Below are positions 8,201-15,101 of a stretch of 64,000 bases of DNA, piece by piece. The stretch is from Avibacterium sp. 20-132 (lineage in GTDB: Bacteria > Pseudomonadota > Gammaproteobacteria > Enterobacterales > Pasteurellaceae), in the NCBI RefSeq assembly GCF_023611925.1, contig NZ_CP091456.1:2336001-2400000 (forward strand), in the 5' to 3' direction. Position numbers and translations under genes: made by a program. Position 1 is the stretch's first letter, and the number at the start of each line of letters is the position of its first letter. Below the pieces are notes generated by a model. That model did not search any database. It worked only from the letters and a program-made list of their open reading frames with translations, and was not told the DNA's origin.

Positions 8201-8426
8201 GCGTAGCGAGGGTTTTCATTTTGTCTGACATTTGCAGCAACTGATTAATTCCTGCTCCTAGAAAGCCCAATGTCATATAATTACGCAGTTTATCAATCGT
8301 TTTGATGACACTTTCAATGGATTTATCCACCTTCACGGATTGGCGTTCAAGACGTCCCAATTCATTTTCGGCTTTGGCAGCGCCTGTGCTGGTGATTTTA
8401 ATTCCCAATGTGGCAAAATCTGTCAT
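5217..8426 (-). CDS. Tail length tape measure protein
   Basis: At 1069 residues this is the longest gene of the tail cluster. The N-terminal third carries the TMP domain pattern (about residues 60-230, with G-A-G-I-N, the A-M-A-V-G-G-V-G-A-Q-E-Q region and an L-S-Q-A-L-G-S-G-R-L-Q-G-D-E-F-R motif). Hydrophobic glycine-rich segments (about 260-290 and 390-420) and long coiled-coil stretches follow. The C-terminal G-G-Y-A-E-G-G-Y-T-G-N-G-G-K segment is typical of phage tail tape measures. The protein sets tail length and is ejected on infection. Confidence 0.92.
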   Translation of the reverse strand: MTDFATLGIKITSTGAAKAENELGRLERQSVKVDKSIESVIKTIDKLRNYMTLGFLGAGINQLLQMSDKMKTLATQVRFVTQTTAEYERVQQSLFEISQQTRASLEATTTIYTRTSRALKDYGYSQQQVLTFTETLNKAMAVGGVGAQEQATALFQLSQALGSGRLQGDEFRTIAEAAPIILDVVAEYMGKSRAEIKKLAGEGVITSKVIFEAISRANKKISQQFEGMPITFGQAMQQMENSVLKFVDEMLNGSGATNGLAEAVSFLAKNFDYLVIVMGAVASGHLAKLANNALLSALNTQKQAAAALQAAQAVKVQTSAELQLARVQMSSLASSLKLAQSEATRRTIRAQMTAQSERIIALTNAEAAATQRLAIAQKAASLGGRLAGGVLGLLGGPVGIVTTALIAGAGALYEWYSNAQQAKQEALDYADNLDIANAKLKEMSLLELQVAKDKLTAAVDEQKKKIKELEDSISSLKQKAEMMKSYFISTGLPDVASQDLYEKKLKEIREKELELKNTKDALSESTKKQIQLSKQLSISSNGVTIRLNEQETVTLDLADGVEKLIGKQIKLHQRYEVAKLKAQGNIKASYILAGLYELLGEKGSEYAEILQLIATGQIDAAQAAAASAHISVESMNEMIKSAGILAKMSDEQTKIDGFKTLPKEAKHQERMLDQWRDYYAKLEDASLDNVTKIQREQERAFQELDRFKQKGVVNNEEYEKAKTLITERYLKEQQALVAKYAPSLGFKQTLDDGLKEIARLKDIGKLDGLQANTAEQQIKIQYAQQMSQDAVNPLDKLRGQTDPFQDIQNRHAQELALEQAFLDTQLSTQEQFEQRKKELKEKYANETLQLELSHYSQAASAMSGAFDSMANIMKGAAGEQSGIYKAMFAASKAFAIADSIIKIQQGIANAGSLSFPANIAAMATVAAETANIVSTIQGVTMGGYAEGGYTGNGGKYDPAGVVHKGEYVLTKEATARLGVDYLDYLNYGKSKRGFATGGGVNLPTVHTQSSSPKISVKVINNGEPTEAKVESKQDDKGGLEITVELMRSVAREETSKMLQSNMRPGGMFA

Positions 8427-8435
8427 TGTTTACTC

Positions 8436-8762
8436 CTAGGCTATCACTTCTTGAAACGTCGCCGTCAAGGTAGAGTGGCTTGTTTTTACGGTTGTTGACC
8501 ATTCTTCACACTTAAATTTTCCTGCCGATTCTTGGTATGGCGTCCATTGAAAGGCTTCCACTCCTCGGCATTCGCTCAAAAACGTGTCGATAGCATTAAT
8601 TCGATTGTTATCACCACTAAAGGTGAGCTCAAAACTTCTTAGCGTGTGATGAATGCCGTCTTGCTGACGTTGCTCATAGCCATCACCAAAGCTGATGACT
8701 TTTACACGGGGTTTCTTTGTTCGTTTAACACCCCAATCAGGTTCAAAATTAAATGTTTTCAT
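8436..8762 (-). CDS. Phage minor tail protein, gpM-like
   Basis: The 108-residue product fits the lambda gpM-like minor tail family in length and in the conserved F-G-D-G-Y-E-Q-R segment followed by a W-T-P core. In lambda, M follows the tape measure gene H. Here it is transcribed before the tape measure gene, which begins 10 bp downstream. This order is seen in some other siphoviruses and suggests tail-module shuffling. Confidence 0.75.
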   Translation of the reverse strand: MKTFNFEPDWGVKRTKKPRVKVISFGDGYEQRQQDGIHHTLRSFELTFSGDNNRINAIDTFLSECRGVEAFQWTPYQESAGKFKCEEWSTTVKTSHSTLTATFQEVIA

Positions 8763-8794
8763 TTAACCCTCAAATAAAAAGTGCGGTGGAATTT

Positions 8795-9157
8795 TTAATG
8801 GTTTTCTTCTATCTGCGCACTTAGCCAAACCATATCCAGTTGCTTAATGACCTCTAATTCCCATTGTTCCAACATGCATTTTGTCAGTTGCGACCAAGCC
8901 AAAATCTCGCTGTAAAGAATAGGGTTAACGCTCATTCCCGACTGGCGAGAAAGGGAAAGTGCATAAAAATAATCAAGGAGATATTCAAGCGGTTCGGGAG
9001 GCGGTTTAATATCCAATTCAGCGGGCATAATCCCTGTTTGTTCATATACCGCCATTAAATGATCGCGAATAGATACGGAAGAGTCTTTCGGCTTTTTATC
9101 AAGGTTAAACTGTGCTTTAGCATAGCCCAGTAAATTCTCAATTAAGCCGCTAAGAAG
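8795..9157 (-). CDS. GT-type tail assembly chaperone extension, made by -1 frameshift from G
   Basis: The frame from the slippery site at 9157-9163 is open through to the stop at 8795, and includes an internal ATG at 9055 that would otherwise give an 86-aa product. In lambda the T frame is translated only as the fusion gpGT, through a -1 slip at GGGAAAG near the end of G. The position, spacing and heptamer here match that. The chaperone coats the tape measure protein during tail assembly. Confidence 0.75.
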   Translation of the reverse strand, partial: LLSGLIENLLGYAKAQFNLDKKPKDSSVSIRDHLMAVYEQTGIMPAELDIKPPPEPLEYLLDYFYALSLSRQSGMSVNPILYSEILAWSQLTKCMLEQWELEVIKQLDMVWLSAQIEENH

Positions 9158-9537
9158 TTTCCCAGATTTTCAGACTGTTCAATAATTTGCTCACGCATCC
9201 AAGGGCAGGCATTCAATAATTTACGGGCGTTTTCTGTCGTAAATTCCAAATCTTTACCTTCCCATTCGATACCGTGCCAATCTGCAATACGAACAATGGC
9301 ATTTTCAATCGCATCTTGTTCCATTTCGGTTAATGTGCGGTAATTTTGTTTGCGGGAGCGGGAATTTTCAAACTCTCGTTTCTGTAATTGACGTAATACT
9401 TGAGATTGATGTTTTTTGACGACATCACTCAATGCACCATACACGGTCATTGTGGCTTCAAGCTCTGTCCCCTCTGTTGGGTGGATTAAATGAAAGGTGA
9501 AGGTATTTGGTGATACAGATAATTTTGCAAAGTCCAT
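9142..9537 (-). CDS. Tail assembly chaperone, gpG-like
   Basis: A 131-residue acidic helical protein lies between the tail tube gene and the T frame. It has the E-M-E-Q-D-A-I-E-N-A-I-V-R-I-A-D-W-H-G-I segment typical of G-type chaperones. Its last codons contain the heptamer G-GGA-AAC in the zero frame (9157-9163), which fits the X-XXY-YYZ rule for -1 frameshifting, 15 nt before the stop. Most product is the short G form; a minority is the longer fusion. Confidence 0.8.
   Translation of the reverse strand: MDFAKLSVSPNTFTFHLIHPTEGTELEATMTVYGALSDVVKKHQSQVLRQLQKREFENSRSRKQNYRTLTEMEQDAIENAIVRIADWHGIEWEGKDLEFTTENARKLLNACPWMREQIIEQSENLGNFLAA
9157..9163 (-). promoter_or_regulatory. GGGAAAC slippery heptamer for -1 frameshifting
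   Basis: On the minus strand the zero-frame reading is CTG GGA AAC TTC. Slipping back one base gives GGG AAA CTT and enters a frame that stays open for about 120 codons. A heptamer of this kind at the end of G is the hallmark of lambda-like tail chaperone genes. Confidence 0.75.
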
Positions 9538-9567
9538 TGTTAGATCCTTATTTTAGAGATAAAAAAA

Positions 9568-9588
9568 GGCGACCTGTTACAGTCGCCT
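9568..9588 (-). terminator. Hairpin terminator between tail tube and chaperone genes
   Basis: AGGCGAC pairs with GTCGCCT around a 7-nt loop and the minus strand continues with a run of seven T. It may lower expression of the chaperone relative to the abundant tail tube. Confidence 0.65.
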
Positions 9589-9610
9589 ATGAGTTGGTAA
9601 AAGAAAATGC

Positions 9611-10624
9611 TTATGCAAGCGTGTCTTGGATAATTAATGTTGTTGCCGCGGATAACCCTGGCTCAATATCACTACCACCTTCAAACACGGCAGGGAATGC
9701 GTCAAAGTTTAAGGTTTGAATAAGGTTTTTCGCTCCATCATCAATTTCTACGGAAGTAGCTTTAATGCCAGGTAAAATTAACGTCATATAGTCAGCATTA
9801 TCTTCACTACCTGCATCCATTCGTAAAGCAAGGGAAAGATTTTGCCCACGTCGTACCGCCTCAATCATTGTTTTATCCTGCAGATACATTGTGAAAGAAC
9901 CACTTACCGCAATCGCGCCGATAAATACATCTGGGGCATAAGTTGTACCGAGTGTTGCCTCACTTGAGGCTCCAAGATCAATGTCTAATTTCAATCCTGT
10001 AACCAGTGCGGCTTTTTGTTTATTCACTAAAAGCTGTCCGTTTACTCCTGCCAATTTCGGGGATTGGGCGATTTCTGTTGGTGAGGTGAAATAAGCGGTT
10101 TGCGTTTCTTCACCACGTTGACCGAGGAATGTTACAGTGATTGAGGCTATGCCATTGGGCTGAATATCAATGCTAATTTTTGAGACACGGCAACCGGTGT
10201 AAATGCGGTGCAAATTAATATCTTCAAAAAAATCATCAATCGTAAATGAATCTGTGGTATGCCCCGTTGTTGGCACAAAGAGGATTTTTCCATTCTTTTC
10301 TCCCGTGCCTGCACTGGTTTTCTTAATAAGTGGAGTTTTGGCGGCGGATGTCCAATTCCCACGAAGTGCGGCAGCTAAAAACACTGCCCACTGACCTGCT
10401 GCAAGCTCGCCTTTAATATCCCCTTCAGCTTTTTCAAAGCCAACGGTAGAAGGGGCGCGCTGCATATCTGCGCGGATTTCCTCGCTTGAAAAACTCTCAA
10501 AATTAGAATTAAGTGAGCTTTCTGTGCGGGGAATAATTTTCCCTGCAGTTTTTGCAGGTTTAACGCCAAAGGTTGCTTCTTTGGCCACAATAATTTTGCG
10601 TTTAACGCCTTGTGCTGTTGCCAT
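9611..10624 (-). CDS. Phage tail tube (major tail) protein
   Basis: The 337-residue product follows the tail terminator and precedes the chaperone pair, which is the position of lambda V. The start has AGGAG upstream. The sequence shows the phage tail tube pattern: N-terminal G-V-K-R-K-I-I-V-A-K-E-A-T-F-G, a G-D-I-K-G-E-L segment and beta-rich repeats. It should polymerise into the hollow tail tube around the tape measure protein. Confidence 0.85.
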   Translation of the reverse strand: MATAQGVKRKIIVAKEATFGVKPAKTAGKIIPRTESSLNSNFESFSSEEIRADMQRAPSTVGFEKAEGDIKGELAAGQWAVFLAAALRGNWTSAAKTPLIKKTSAGTGEKNGKILFVPTTGHTTDSFTIDDFFEDINLHRIYTGCRVSKISIDIQPNGIASITVTFLGQRGEETQTAYFTSPTEIAQSPKLAGVNGQLLVNKQKAALVTGLKLDIDLGASSEATLGTTYAPDVFIGAIAVSGSFTMYLQDKTMIEAVRRGQNLSLALRMDAGSEDNADYMTLILPGIKATSVEIDDGAKNLIQTLNFDAFPAVFEGGSDIEPGLSAATTLIIQDTLA

Positions 10625-10633
10625 TGCTTACTC

Positions 10634-11026
10634 CTATAATTGATAATCGGTGTAATTAATTGTGATGGGTAAAGCAAGTGTGCCATCATTCAAAAAAATA
10701 CCGCCAATTTGTGGCGGTGAATGAATGACAACTTGTACATTATTTTTAATGAGATTTTGCCCATAGAAATGTTGCCTCAACAAATCTGCTCGTTCAGTAA
10801 TCTGTTGCGTTCCCTTTCCACTTGGAAAGAACAGCGTAACCTGTAAAAAGCCGCTTTCTGTGGCTTTAGGTTCATCGCCAATAGAGGTTGTATTGGCTGT
10901 GATGGGTTGCAAAAAAACTGACTGATAGGGCAATTTCACGTCGTTTTGCACGCCCTCCCAAGCTGTACTGAATTTATCTAACTTGGCTAAATGTGTTTGT
11001 AATAACGACCTGATTTCAGTAATCAT
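10634..11026 (-). CDS. Tail terminator protein, gpU-like
   Basis: The 130-residue product lies directly before the tail tube gene and directly after the HK97 gp10-like gene, the usual slot for the tail terminator that caps the tube. Beta-rich C-terminus (L-A-L-P-I-T-I-N-Y) and length suit the family. Start codon and preceding stop are separated by one base, so it is tightly coupled to its neighbour. Confidence 0.7.
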   Translation of the reverse strand: MITEIRSLLQTHLAKLDKFSTAWEGVQNDVKLPYQSVFLQPITANTTSIGDEPKATESGFLQVTLFFPSGKGTQQITERADLLRQHFYGQNLIKNNVQVVIHSPPQIGGIFLNDGTLALPITINYTDYQL

Positions 11027-11419
11027 TTACCACCTCTGTGAATTTACCCAATCTGCAATCTCTTTTGCCGTGATACGAACCATACCTTGCGGTGCCTGCG
11101 TTGAAAATCCATTAATCGTCTTCGTGCCACCGGGTTGAGGATATAGCCCATATTCCAATTTCTCGGCATAAGGTTTATCTGTGGTGATATAGATAGCATC
11201 AGTCAACTCGGCAAGAGTAAGGGCTTTTTGTGTGCCGTTATGTTTGGTGGCTGGGGTGTTTACCGCCACTGTCCAGCTCCGCTTTAGCTGACCTGTATCA
11301 ATTGGGGTTTTATCTTTAACACGCTGATAGGTTTCTAATGCCAATTTTCGATAAATGATATCTGCTTTCTTTTTGCTTTTTACGACAAATTTGCCCACAT
11401 CAATACTAAACTTTCCCAT
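11027..11419 (-). CDS. HK97 gp10-like tail completion protein
   Basis: The 130-residue product contains the family signature D-T-G-Q-L-K-R-S-W (about residues 41-49) and a basic N-terminal helix. HK97 gp10-type proteins join head and tail. It is packed between the head closure and tail terminator genes with one-base spacing on each side. Confidence 0.85.
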   Translation of the reverse strand: MGKFSIDVGKFVVKSKKKADIIYRKLALETYQRVKDKTPIDTGQLKRSWTVAVNTPATKHNGTQKALTLAELTDAIYITTDKPYAEKLEYGLYPQPGGTKTINGFSTQAPQGMVRITAKEIADWVNSQRW

Positions 11420-11812
11420 TTATACCACCTTCCTTGCCTGAACTTGATACAATAATGCGGTTCCCGAAGGATTTATTGGCTGGCAGGCAATCACCTTCCA
11501 TTGAGTTTCGTCAACGTCAATAATGGCACCAACAACAGGATTACCTTCTGCGGTGATATAGATCAACACATCACCCCGTTCAACCATCGCTGAGCTTGCC
11601 TTAGTTACGCCCGAACTCGTAAAACTAGGAAAGTCATAGTTCAGATTATCGAATAGACAGTACGCTTCATACTCTTCTGAATATTGGCGGGTCATCCCTC
11701 CAGTTTCAGGATCATATGTTCCACCTTCTGAGATAATGACTGTGCAAGGTTGCCCAAACCGCCGAATTAGTTTGCTGGAAAGTTGCTTGAGTTGAGGATA
11801 AAATTTACTCAT
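11420..11812 (-). CDS. Head closure (head-tail stopper) protein
   Basis: A 130-residue beta-rich protein contains a G-D-V-L-I-Y-I segment and W-K-V-I-A-C-Q-P-I-N-P-S-G-T. Both are typical of head-tail joining proteins of siphoviruses. It sits between the DnaT-like connector and the gp10-like gene in the connector cluster. The assignment rests mainly on position and length. Confidence 0.6.
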   Translation of the reverse strand: MSKFYPQLKQLSSKLIRRFGQPCTVIISEGGTYDPETGGMTRQYSEEYEAYCLFDNLNYDFPSFTSSGVTKASSAMVERGDVLIYITAEGNPVVGAIIDVDETQWKVIACQPINPSGTALLYQVQARKVV

Positions 11813-11813
11813 T

Positions 11814-12266
11814 TCAGCCCCTCAATAAAGTTACTTGCCCTGTTGATTTTGCTAATACGCTATTTAATAACGCTTTCACATAAGCAAAACGATCAATTGA
11901 ACTATTTGCACTTTGCGATCCTTGCTGATAAGCCACTTTCACAGGCCCAACAGAAACGCTTTCCATTTTAGCTTCTTCGTTCTGATTGAGACTTTCTTGC
12001 AATGCCAATTCACAAACTGCGAATTTCACGGCTTTAGGAATTGTATCACTCCCATTTCGTGGGAAAGCTCTTAGCTGTTCAGTCTCAGATTTTTCCCCCG
12101 CAAAGTGATAATTCGCATCTAAAAAATCTGATGCGCTAACAAGACGGCGCTGTTTTGTTTCATCATCTAATGCTTCCCACTCAAGTGCGCTTGTTCGCAT
12201 TGCGTGATACTGATTAGCATCTTCAAGACTCACATAACTGTCATCGGGGATAATTAACGTTGCCAT
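11814..12266 (-). CDS. Head-tail connector/adaptor, DnaT-like family
   Basis: The 150-residue product has the pattern of phage proteins often annotated DnaT-like: S-Y-V-S-L-E-D-A-N-Q-Y-H, then W-E-A-L-D-D-E-T-K-Q-R-R-L-V-S-A-S-D-F-L-D. These are adaptor proteins that bind the portal ring. It follows the capsid-proximal small gene and begins the connector series. Confidence 0.75.
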   Translation of the reverse strand: MATLIIPDDSYVSLEDANQYHAMRTSALEWEALDDETKQRRLVSASDFLDANYHFAGEKSETEQLRAFPRNGSDTIPKAVKFAVCELALQESLNQNEEAKMESVSVGPVKVAYQQGSQSANSSIDRFAYVKALLNSVLAKSTGQVTLLRG

Positions 12267-12275
12267 AAATTAGCC

Positions 12276-12527
12276 TCATTCACTTAATGGCGTTGTTGCT
12301 TGCTGTAAAAGTGCGAGCAATTCCTCTTTCTTCGCCCCGCTATTAAATTGCACGCCAAGTTCTGCCAATTTCGCTTTCAGTTCTTCAACTTTCAGCTTGC
12401 TGAAATCTTCTGTCGCATTTGCTTCTTTTTGTATTGAGCTATCTTTCTCAGTTTCAGAAGTTGATGCTGTTTTTTGTTGTTGCAACGCTCTTTTGCGTCG
12501 CATTGCGTTAAAAGCAGCTAATCCCAT
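12276..12527 (-). CDS. Small HeH/LEM-type protein behind the capsid gene
   Basis: The 83-residue product has a basic N-terminus, a polar linker and a C-terminal helix-extended-helix unit (L-K-V-E-E-L-K-A-K-L-A-E-L-G-V, then G-A-K-K-E-E-L-L-A-L-L). This fold is common in small phage head proteins located after the major capsid gene. The exact role is unknown. Confidence 0.65.
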   Translation of the reverse strand: MGLAAFNAMRRKRALQQQKTASTSETEKDSSIQKEANATEDFSKLKVEELKAKLAELGVQFNSGAKKEELLALLQQATTPLSE

Positions 12528-12547
12528 TTTTGTTCTCCTAAATAGAA

Positions 12548-12571
12548 AAACCGCCCATTTCTGAGCGGTTT
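12548..12571 (-). terminator. Terminator after the major capsid gene
   Basis: AACCGC(C) pairs with GAGCGGTT across a short loop, and the minus strand ends in TTTTTC. Placement directly after the capsid gene suggests partial termination that sets a high capsid-to-connector ratio. Confidence 0.6.
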
Positions 12572-12577
12572 TATCAG

Positions 12578-13537
12578 TTAGTCTGTGGTTAATTTATGTT
12601 TAAATGCCACCACGCGAATTTGTTTTGGATCGTAAACGCGCGTCCAGTGAGTGCCAGTTTTTAACCCTGCATTATCTGGTGCAAGCCCCGCACTGCCTGC
12701 CCATTTCACACCGCGTGGGTGTAAAATAAAGTGGCGACGGTGGATAAGAATATCATCACCCTGCAAGCTATCACGATCTGTTTCTACAGCGTGCGGTGGA
12801 GTTACCTCACCATAACCAATTGCACCAGTACCAAACAAATATGTTGTGTAAACACCACCGCTTTGTGGCATTGTGTCATCAACAATAATGCGTTTGCCCA
12901 TATAGGTTTGGTATAAGATAACACCATCTGCATCACGAATTGTTTCGATCAGCCCCTCTTTAGCAAGATAGGCGGCTGTTGCGGAGTGCATTGCCACAGC
13001 GGTTAAGTTGTCCACTTCATCACCGAGCTTATAGGCCGCATCAATAAACGAATGACCATTGATCACTTGCTTTGTCGTACCTAATGCAGATACATCGTGC
13101 TTGTTGCCTGCCATAGAGGTTGCTGCAAACACGCCCTCAAGGGTGGCAAGTAAAATGCGTTGCATTTCGCGACTCCAGTAAGTCGCGGCAAGTTCCGTTA
13201 CAGCACCTAACGGATCATCGCCAGACAAGGCACGAGCCAAGTCATTCGTTCCCCACGCCTTACCACGAGCGTGTAAAATGGCAACATCTGATTTGGCGGT
13301 AATTTTATTCACCGTCAATGGTGAAGTTTCAGAAAGCACTTCTGAATCACCGTTCAAGTCTTCCCAGAATGGCATTGTAATTAACGATCCGCCTTTCTGA
13401 GCAACAAGTGCTGCTTCATCAAGATTTGAGATGATTCCTGATTGCCATAAAGCAGATTTCTCCGCTGTTTTTTGAATGGCATATTTAGTAAAAAGCTGAG
13501 GTACAATCACATCAGCGATACGGGTTGGTTGTCCCAT
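12578..13537 (-). CDS. Major capsid protein
   Basis: The 319-residue product lies after the scaffold and before the connectors. It starts M-G-Q-P-T-R-I-A-D-V-I-V-P-Q-L-F and contains the P-F-W-E-D-L-N-G-D-S-E region and a D-D-T-M-P segment, both characteristic of coat proteins of the HK97-fold group found with DUF4055-type portals. Two adjacent ATG codons exist; the second (13537) has better spacing from AAGGAG. Confidence 0.85.
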   Translation of the reverse strand: MGQPTRIADVIVPQLFTKYAIQKTAEKSALWQSGIISNLDEAALVAQKGGSLITMPFWEDLNGDSEVLSETSPLTVNKITAKSDVAILHARGKAWGTNDLARALSGDDPLGAVTELAATYWSREMQRILLATLEGVFAATSMAGNKHDVSALGTTKQVINGHSFIDAAYKLGDEVDNLTAVAMHSATAAYLAKEGLIETIRDADGVILYQTYMGKRIIVDDTMPQSGGVYTTYLFGTGAIGYGEVTPPHAVETDRDSLQGDDILIHRRHFILHPRGVKWAGSAGLAPDNAGLKTGTHWTRVYDPKQIRVVAFKHKLTTD

Positions 13538-13548
13538 CATTTACTCCT

Positions 13549-14328
13549 TTAATCTAATTTGATCCCGCACTTTCCAGCATATTGCTTGGCAAGTGCGGGG
13601 TTATTTTTCATTAATTCTGCTTGTTTTGTCATATTCCAATGCTCTTTTGAGAATGGATTATACTCAACGCCAGAACCTGCTTGATTACCAGATCCGCCAC
13701 CAGAGTTTCCACTTGGTTTAAGGATATGTTCTTTATTTGGATAAGCCATTACAAGTTGTTCAATGGCTTCTTCAAAGTTCGCTGTTTCACCTGGTCGTTC
13801 CCGGCTATAAATCACATTGCCATTAGCGTCTTTTGCCAACAATCCACCATTTTCATAGCTAAAATGTTTAGCAAAGGACGCCTGCACTATATCAACTGGA
13901 ATGCTGAGCTTCTCGGCAATAAACTTAGAGCGGGCAAACGATCCACCAATGACTTCTTGATGTAAGGCTTGTTGTGCTGTCGCAATTTCGGCATCTTTCG
14001 CTTTGAGCTTTTCCTCATATTGCTTAATCACTTCGGCTTTCACTTTTTCCGCCTCGCCTGCATCAATAAGTTTTTTATCATCAAGATTTTTAACCGTCTC
14101 TAAGGCTTTCTTCGCTGCCTCAATGTCCGTAATCTCCTCAAATTTCTTCAAATCAGCTTCCGCTTTTTCTTTCGCAATTCGATGGGTTTTACATTCTTCA
14201 TTCAAAGAGGCAATCTTTGCCGTTGCTTGTGCTGCATCAAAGGCAACTTCTTTGCCGTCATCGTGGATATAAACTGGTTTGCCATCATTAACAACAACGT
14301 GGCCGTTTTCATCAAGTTTTAATTTCAT
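13549..14328 (-). CDS. Capsid scaffolding protein
   Basis: This 259-residue protein is strongly helical and charged. It contains a long predicted coiled coil (about residues 35-125, alternating K and E), then a less charged region and a glycine-rich linker before a basic C-terminus (K-Q-Y-A-G-K-C-G-I-K-L-D). This is the organisation of siphovirus scaffolds, where the C-terminus binds capsid protein. Its position directly before the coat gene supports the call. Confidence 0.75.
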   Translation of the reverse strand: MKLKLDENGHVVVNDGKPVYIHDDGKEVAFDAAQATAKIASLNEECKTHRIAKEKAEADLKKFEEITDIEAAKKALETVKNLDDKKLIDAGEAEKVKAEVIKQYEEKLKAKDAEIATAQQALHQEVIGGSFARSKFIAEKLSIPVDIVQASFAKHFSYENGGLLAKDANGNVIYSRERPGETANFEEAIEQLVMAYPNKEHILKPSGNSGGGSGNQAGSGVEYNPFSKEHWNMTKQAELMKNNPALAKQYAGKCGIKLD

Positions 14329-14383
14329 TGTGGATTTCCTTCCGTTTAGTTGATTTTGCGCTTCCGCGCGGATAAAGAAAAAC

Positions 14384-14460
14384 CGCCAAATTCTTCCGAA
14401 AATGGCGGCCTAGTTTGATATTAAGATATAAAAAAACCGACCATTACTGATCGGTTTGTT
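14384..14460 (-). terminator. Two hairpins between the alarmone hydrolase and scaffold genes
   Basis: CCGCCA/TGGCGG (14384-14407) and AACCGA/TCGGTT (about 14435-14459) form stem-loops; the second is directly downstream of the hydrolase stop codon and is followed on the minus strand by a T run. They would partially insulate the toxin/hydrolase cassette from the scaffold and capsid genes. Confidence 0.6.
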
Positions 14461-14463
14461 TTT

Positions 14464-14883
14464 TTAGTTTAGCAAAAAAGCCATCGCTTTTTTATATTTT
14501 TCACGTCGTTTAAGATCTTTATCTCTCACTTCCTTAAGTCGAGATAAATCCATATTATGAGCAAGATCAGATATTTTTACTTTCCTAGCAATATCATTCG
14601 ATCGCACTCGGTTTAAATAGGCTTCATATGGCTCATTCTCTCGTTTCGTTATTGCATCAATAGCGTTGGCAATAGTCGCCCCAAACTCAGCTTTGATTTG
14701 CTCCAATGAGATTACAGTATCTTCTACCACATCGTGCAACCAAGCCACAGCTAATTCATCATCAGTAGGCTGTACCAACCCATTAACAACAGATTGCAAA
14801 TGCTCCACATAAGCTTTTCCCGCCTTATCTACTTGGTTAGCGTGTAATTGTCGAGCCAACAATTCAGCCTTACCTGAAAGCAT
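14464..14883 (-). CDS. Small alarmone hydrolase (Mesh1-like HD domain)
   Basis: The 139-residue protein is a minimal RelA/SpoT hydrolase domain. H28, H50-D51 and D106 (in I-S-D-L-A-H-N) match the metal ligands and E54-D55 the catalytic pair of Mesh1-type enzymes, which remove the 3'-pyrophosphate of (p)ppGpp and can reverse modification by toxic small alarmone synthetases. Its ATG overlaps the stop of the 72-aa gene (TAATG), and that gene is coupled in the same way to the MuF protein, whose C-terminus is a RelA/SpoT synthetase-like domain. I infer an immunity or antitoxin role. The full catalytic set suggests an active enzyme. Confidence 0.85.
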   Translation of the reverse strand: MLSGKAELLARQLHANQVDKAGKAYVEHLQSVVNGLVQPTDDELAVAWLHDVVEDTVISLEQIKAEFGATIANAIDAITKRENEPYEAYLNRVRSNDIARKVKISDLAHNMDLSRLKEVRDKDLKRREKYKKAMAFLLN

Positions 14884-15101
14884 TAGTGAACCTTAATAAA
14901 TTGAATAGCTTCTTTTTCAGTGATTTCTTTGAATGCATTGAAATCACTCACCAAAATTTTATCAGCCCAAAACGTGCCAAACTGTTGATCCCAATCTTCT
15001 TTTTCTGGCTCGTAGGTAGCAAAAGAAAGTAAATCATCGGGCTTACCACGAATAAGCTTTTGTTGATTTTCACCGATTTGGGCTAAATAATATTGATACA
15101 T
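14883..15101 (-). CDS. 72-aa protein between MuF toxin and hydrolase
   Basis: I recognise no family for this small acidic protein (start M-Y-Q-Y-Y-L-A-Q-I-G). It has TAATG overlaps on both sides, so its translation is coupled to the MuF protein before it and the hydrolase after it. That strict coupling suggests it belongs to the toxin cassette, perhaps as a second immunity factor, chaperone or regulator. It has no membrane segment and no signal peptide. Confidence 0.65.
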   Translation of the reverse strand: MYQYYLAQIGENQQKLIRGKPDDLLSFATYEPEKEDWDQQFGTFWADKILVSDFNAFKEITEKEAIQFIKVH

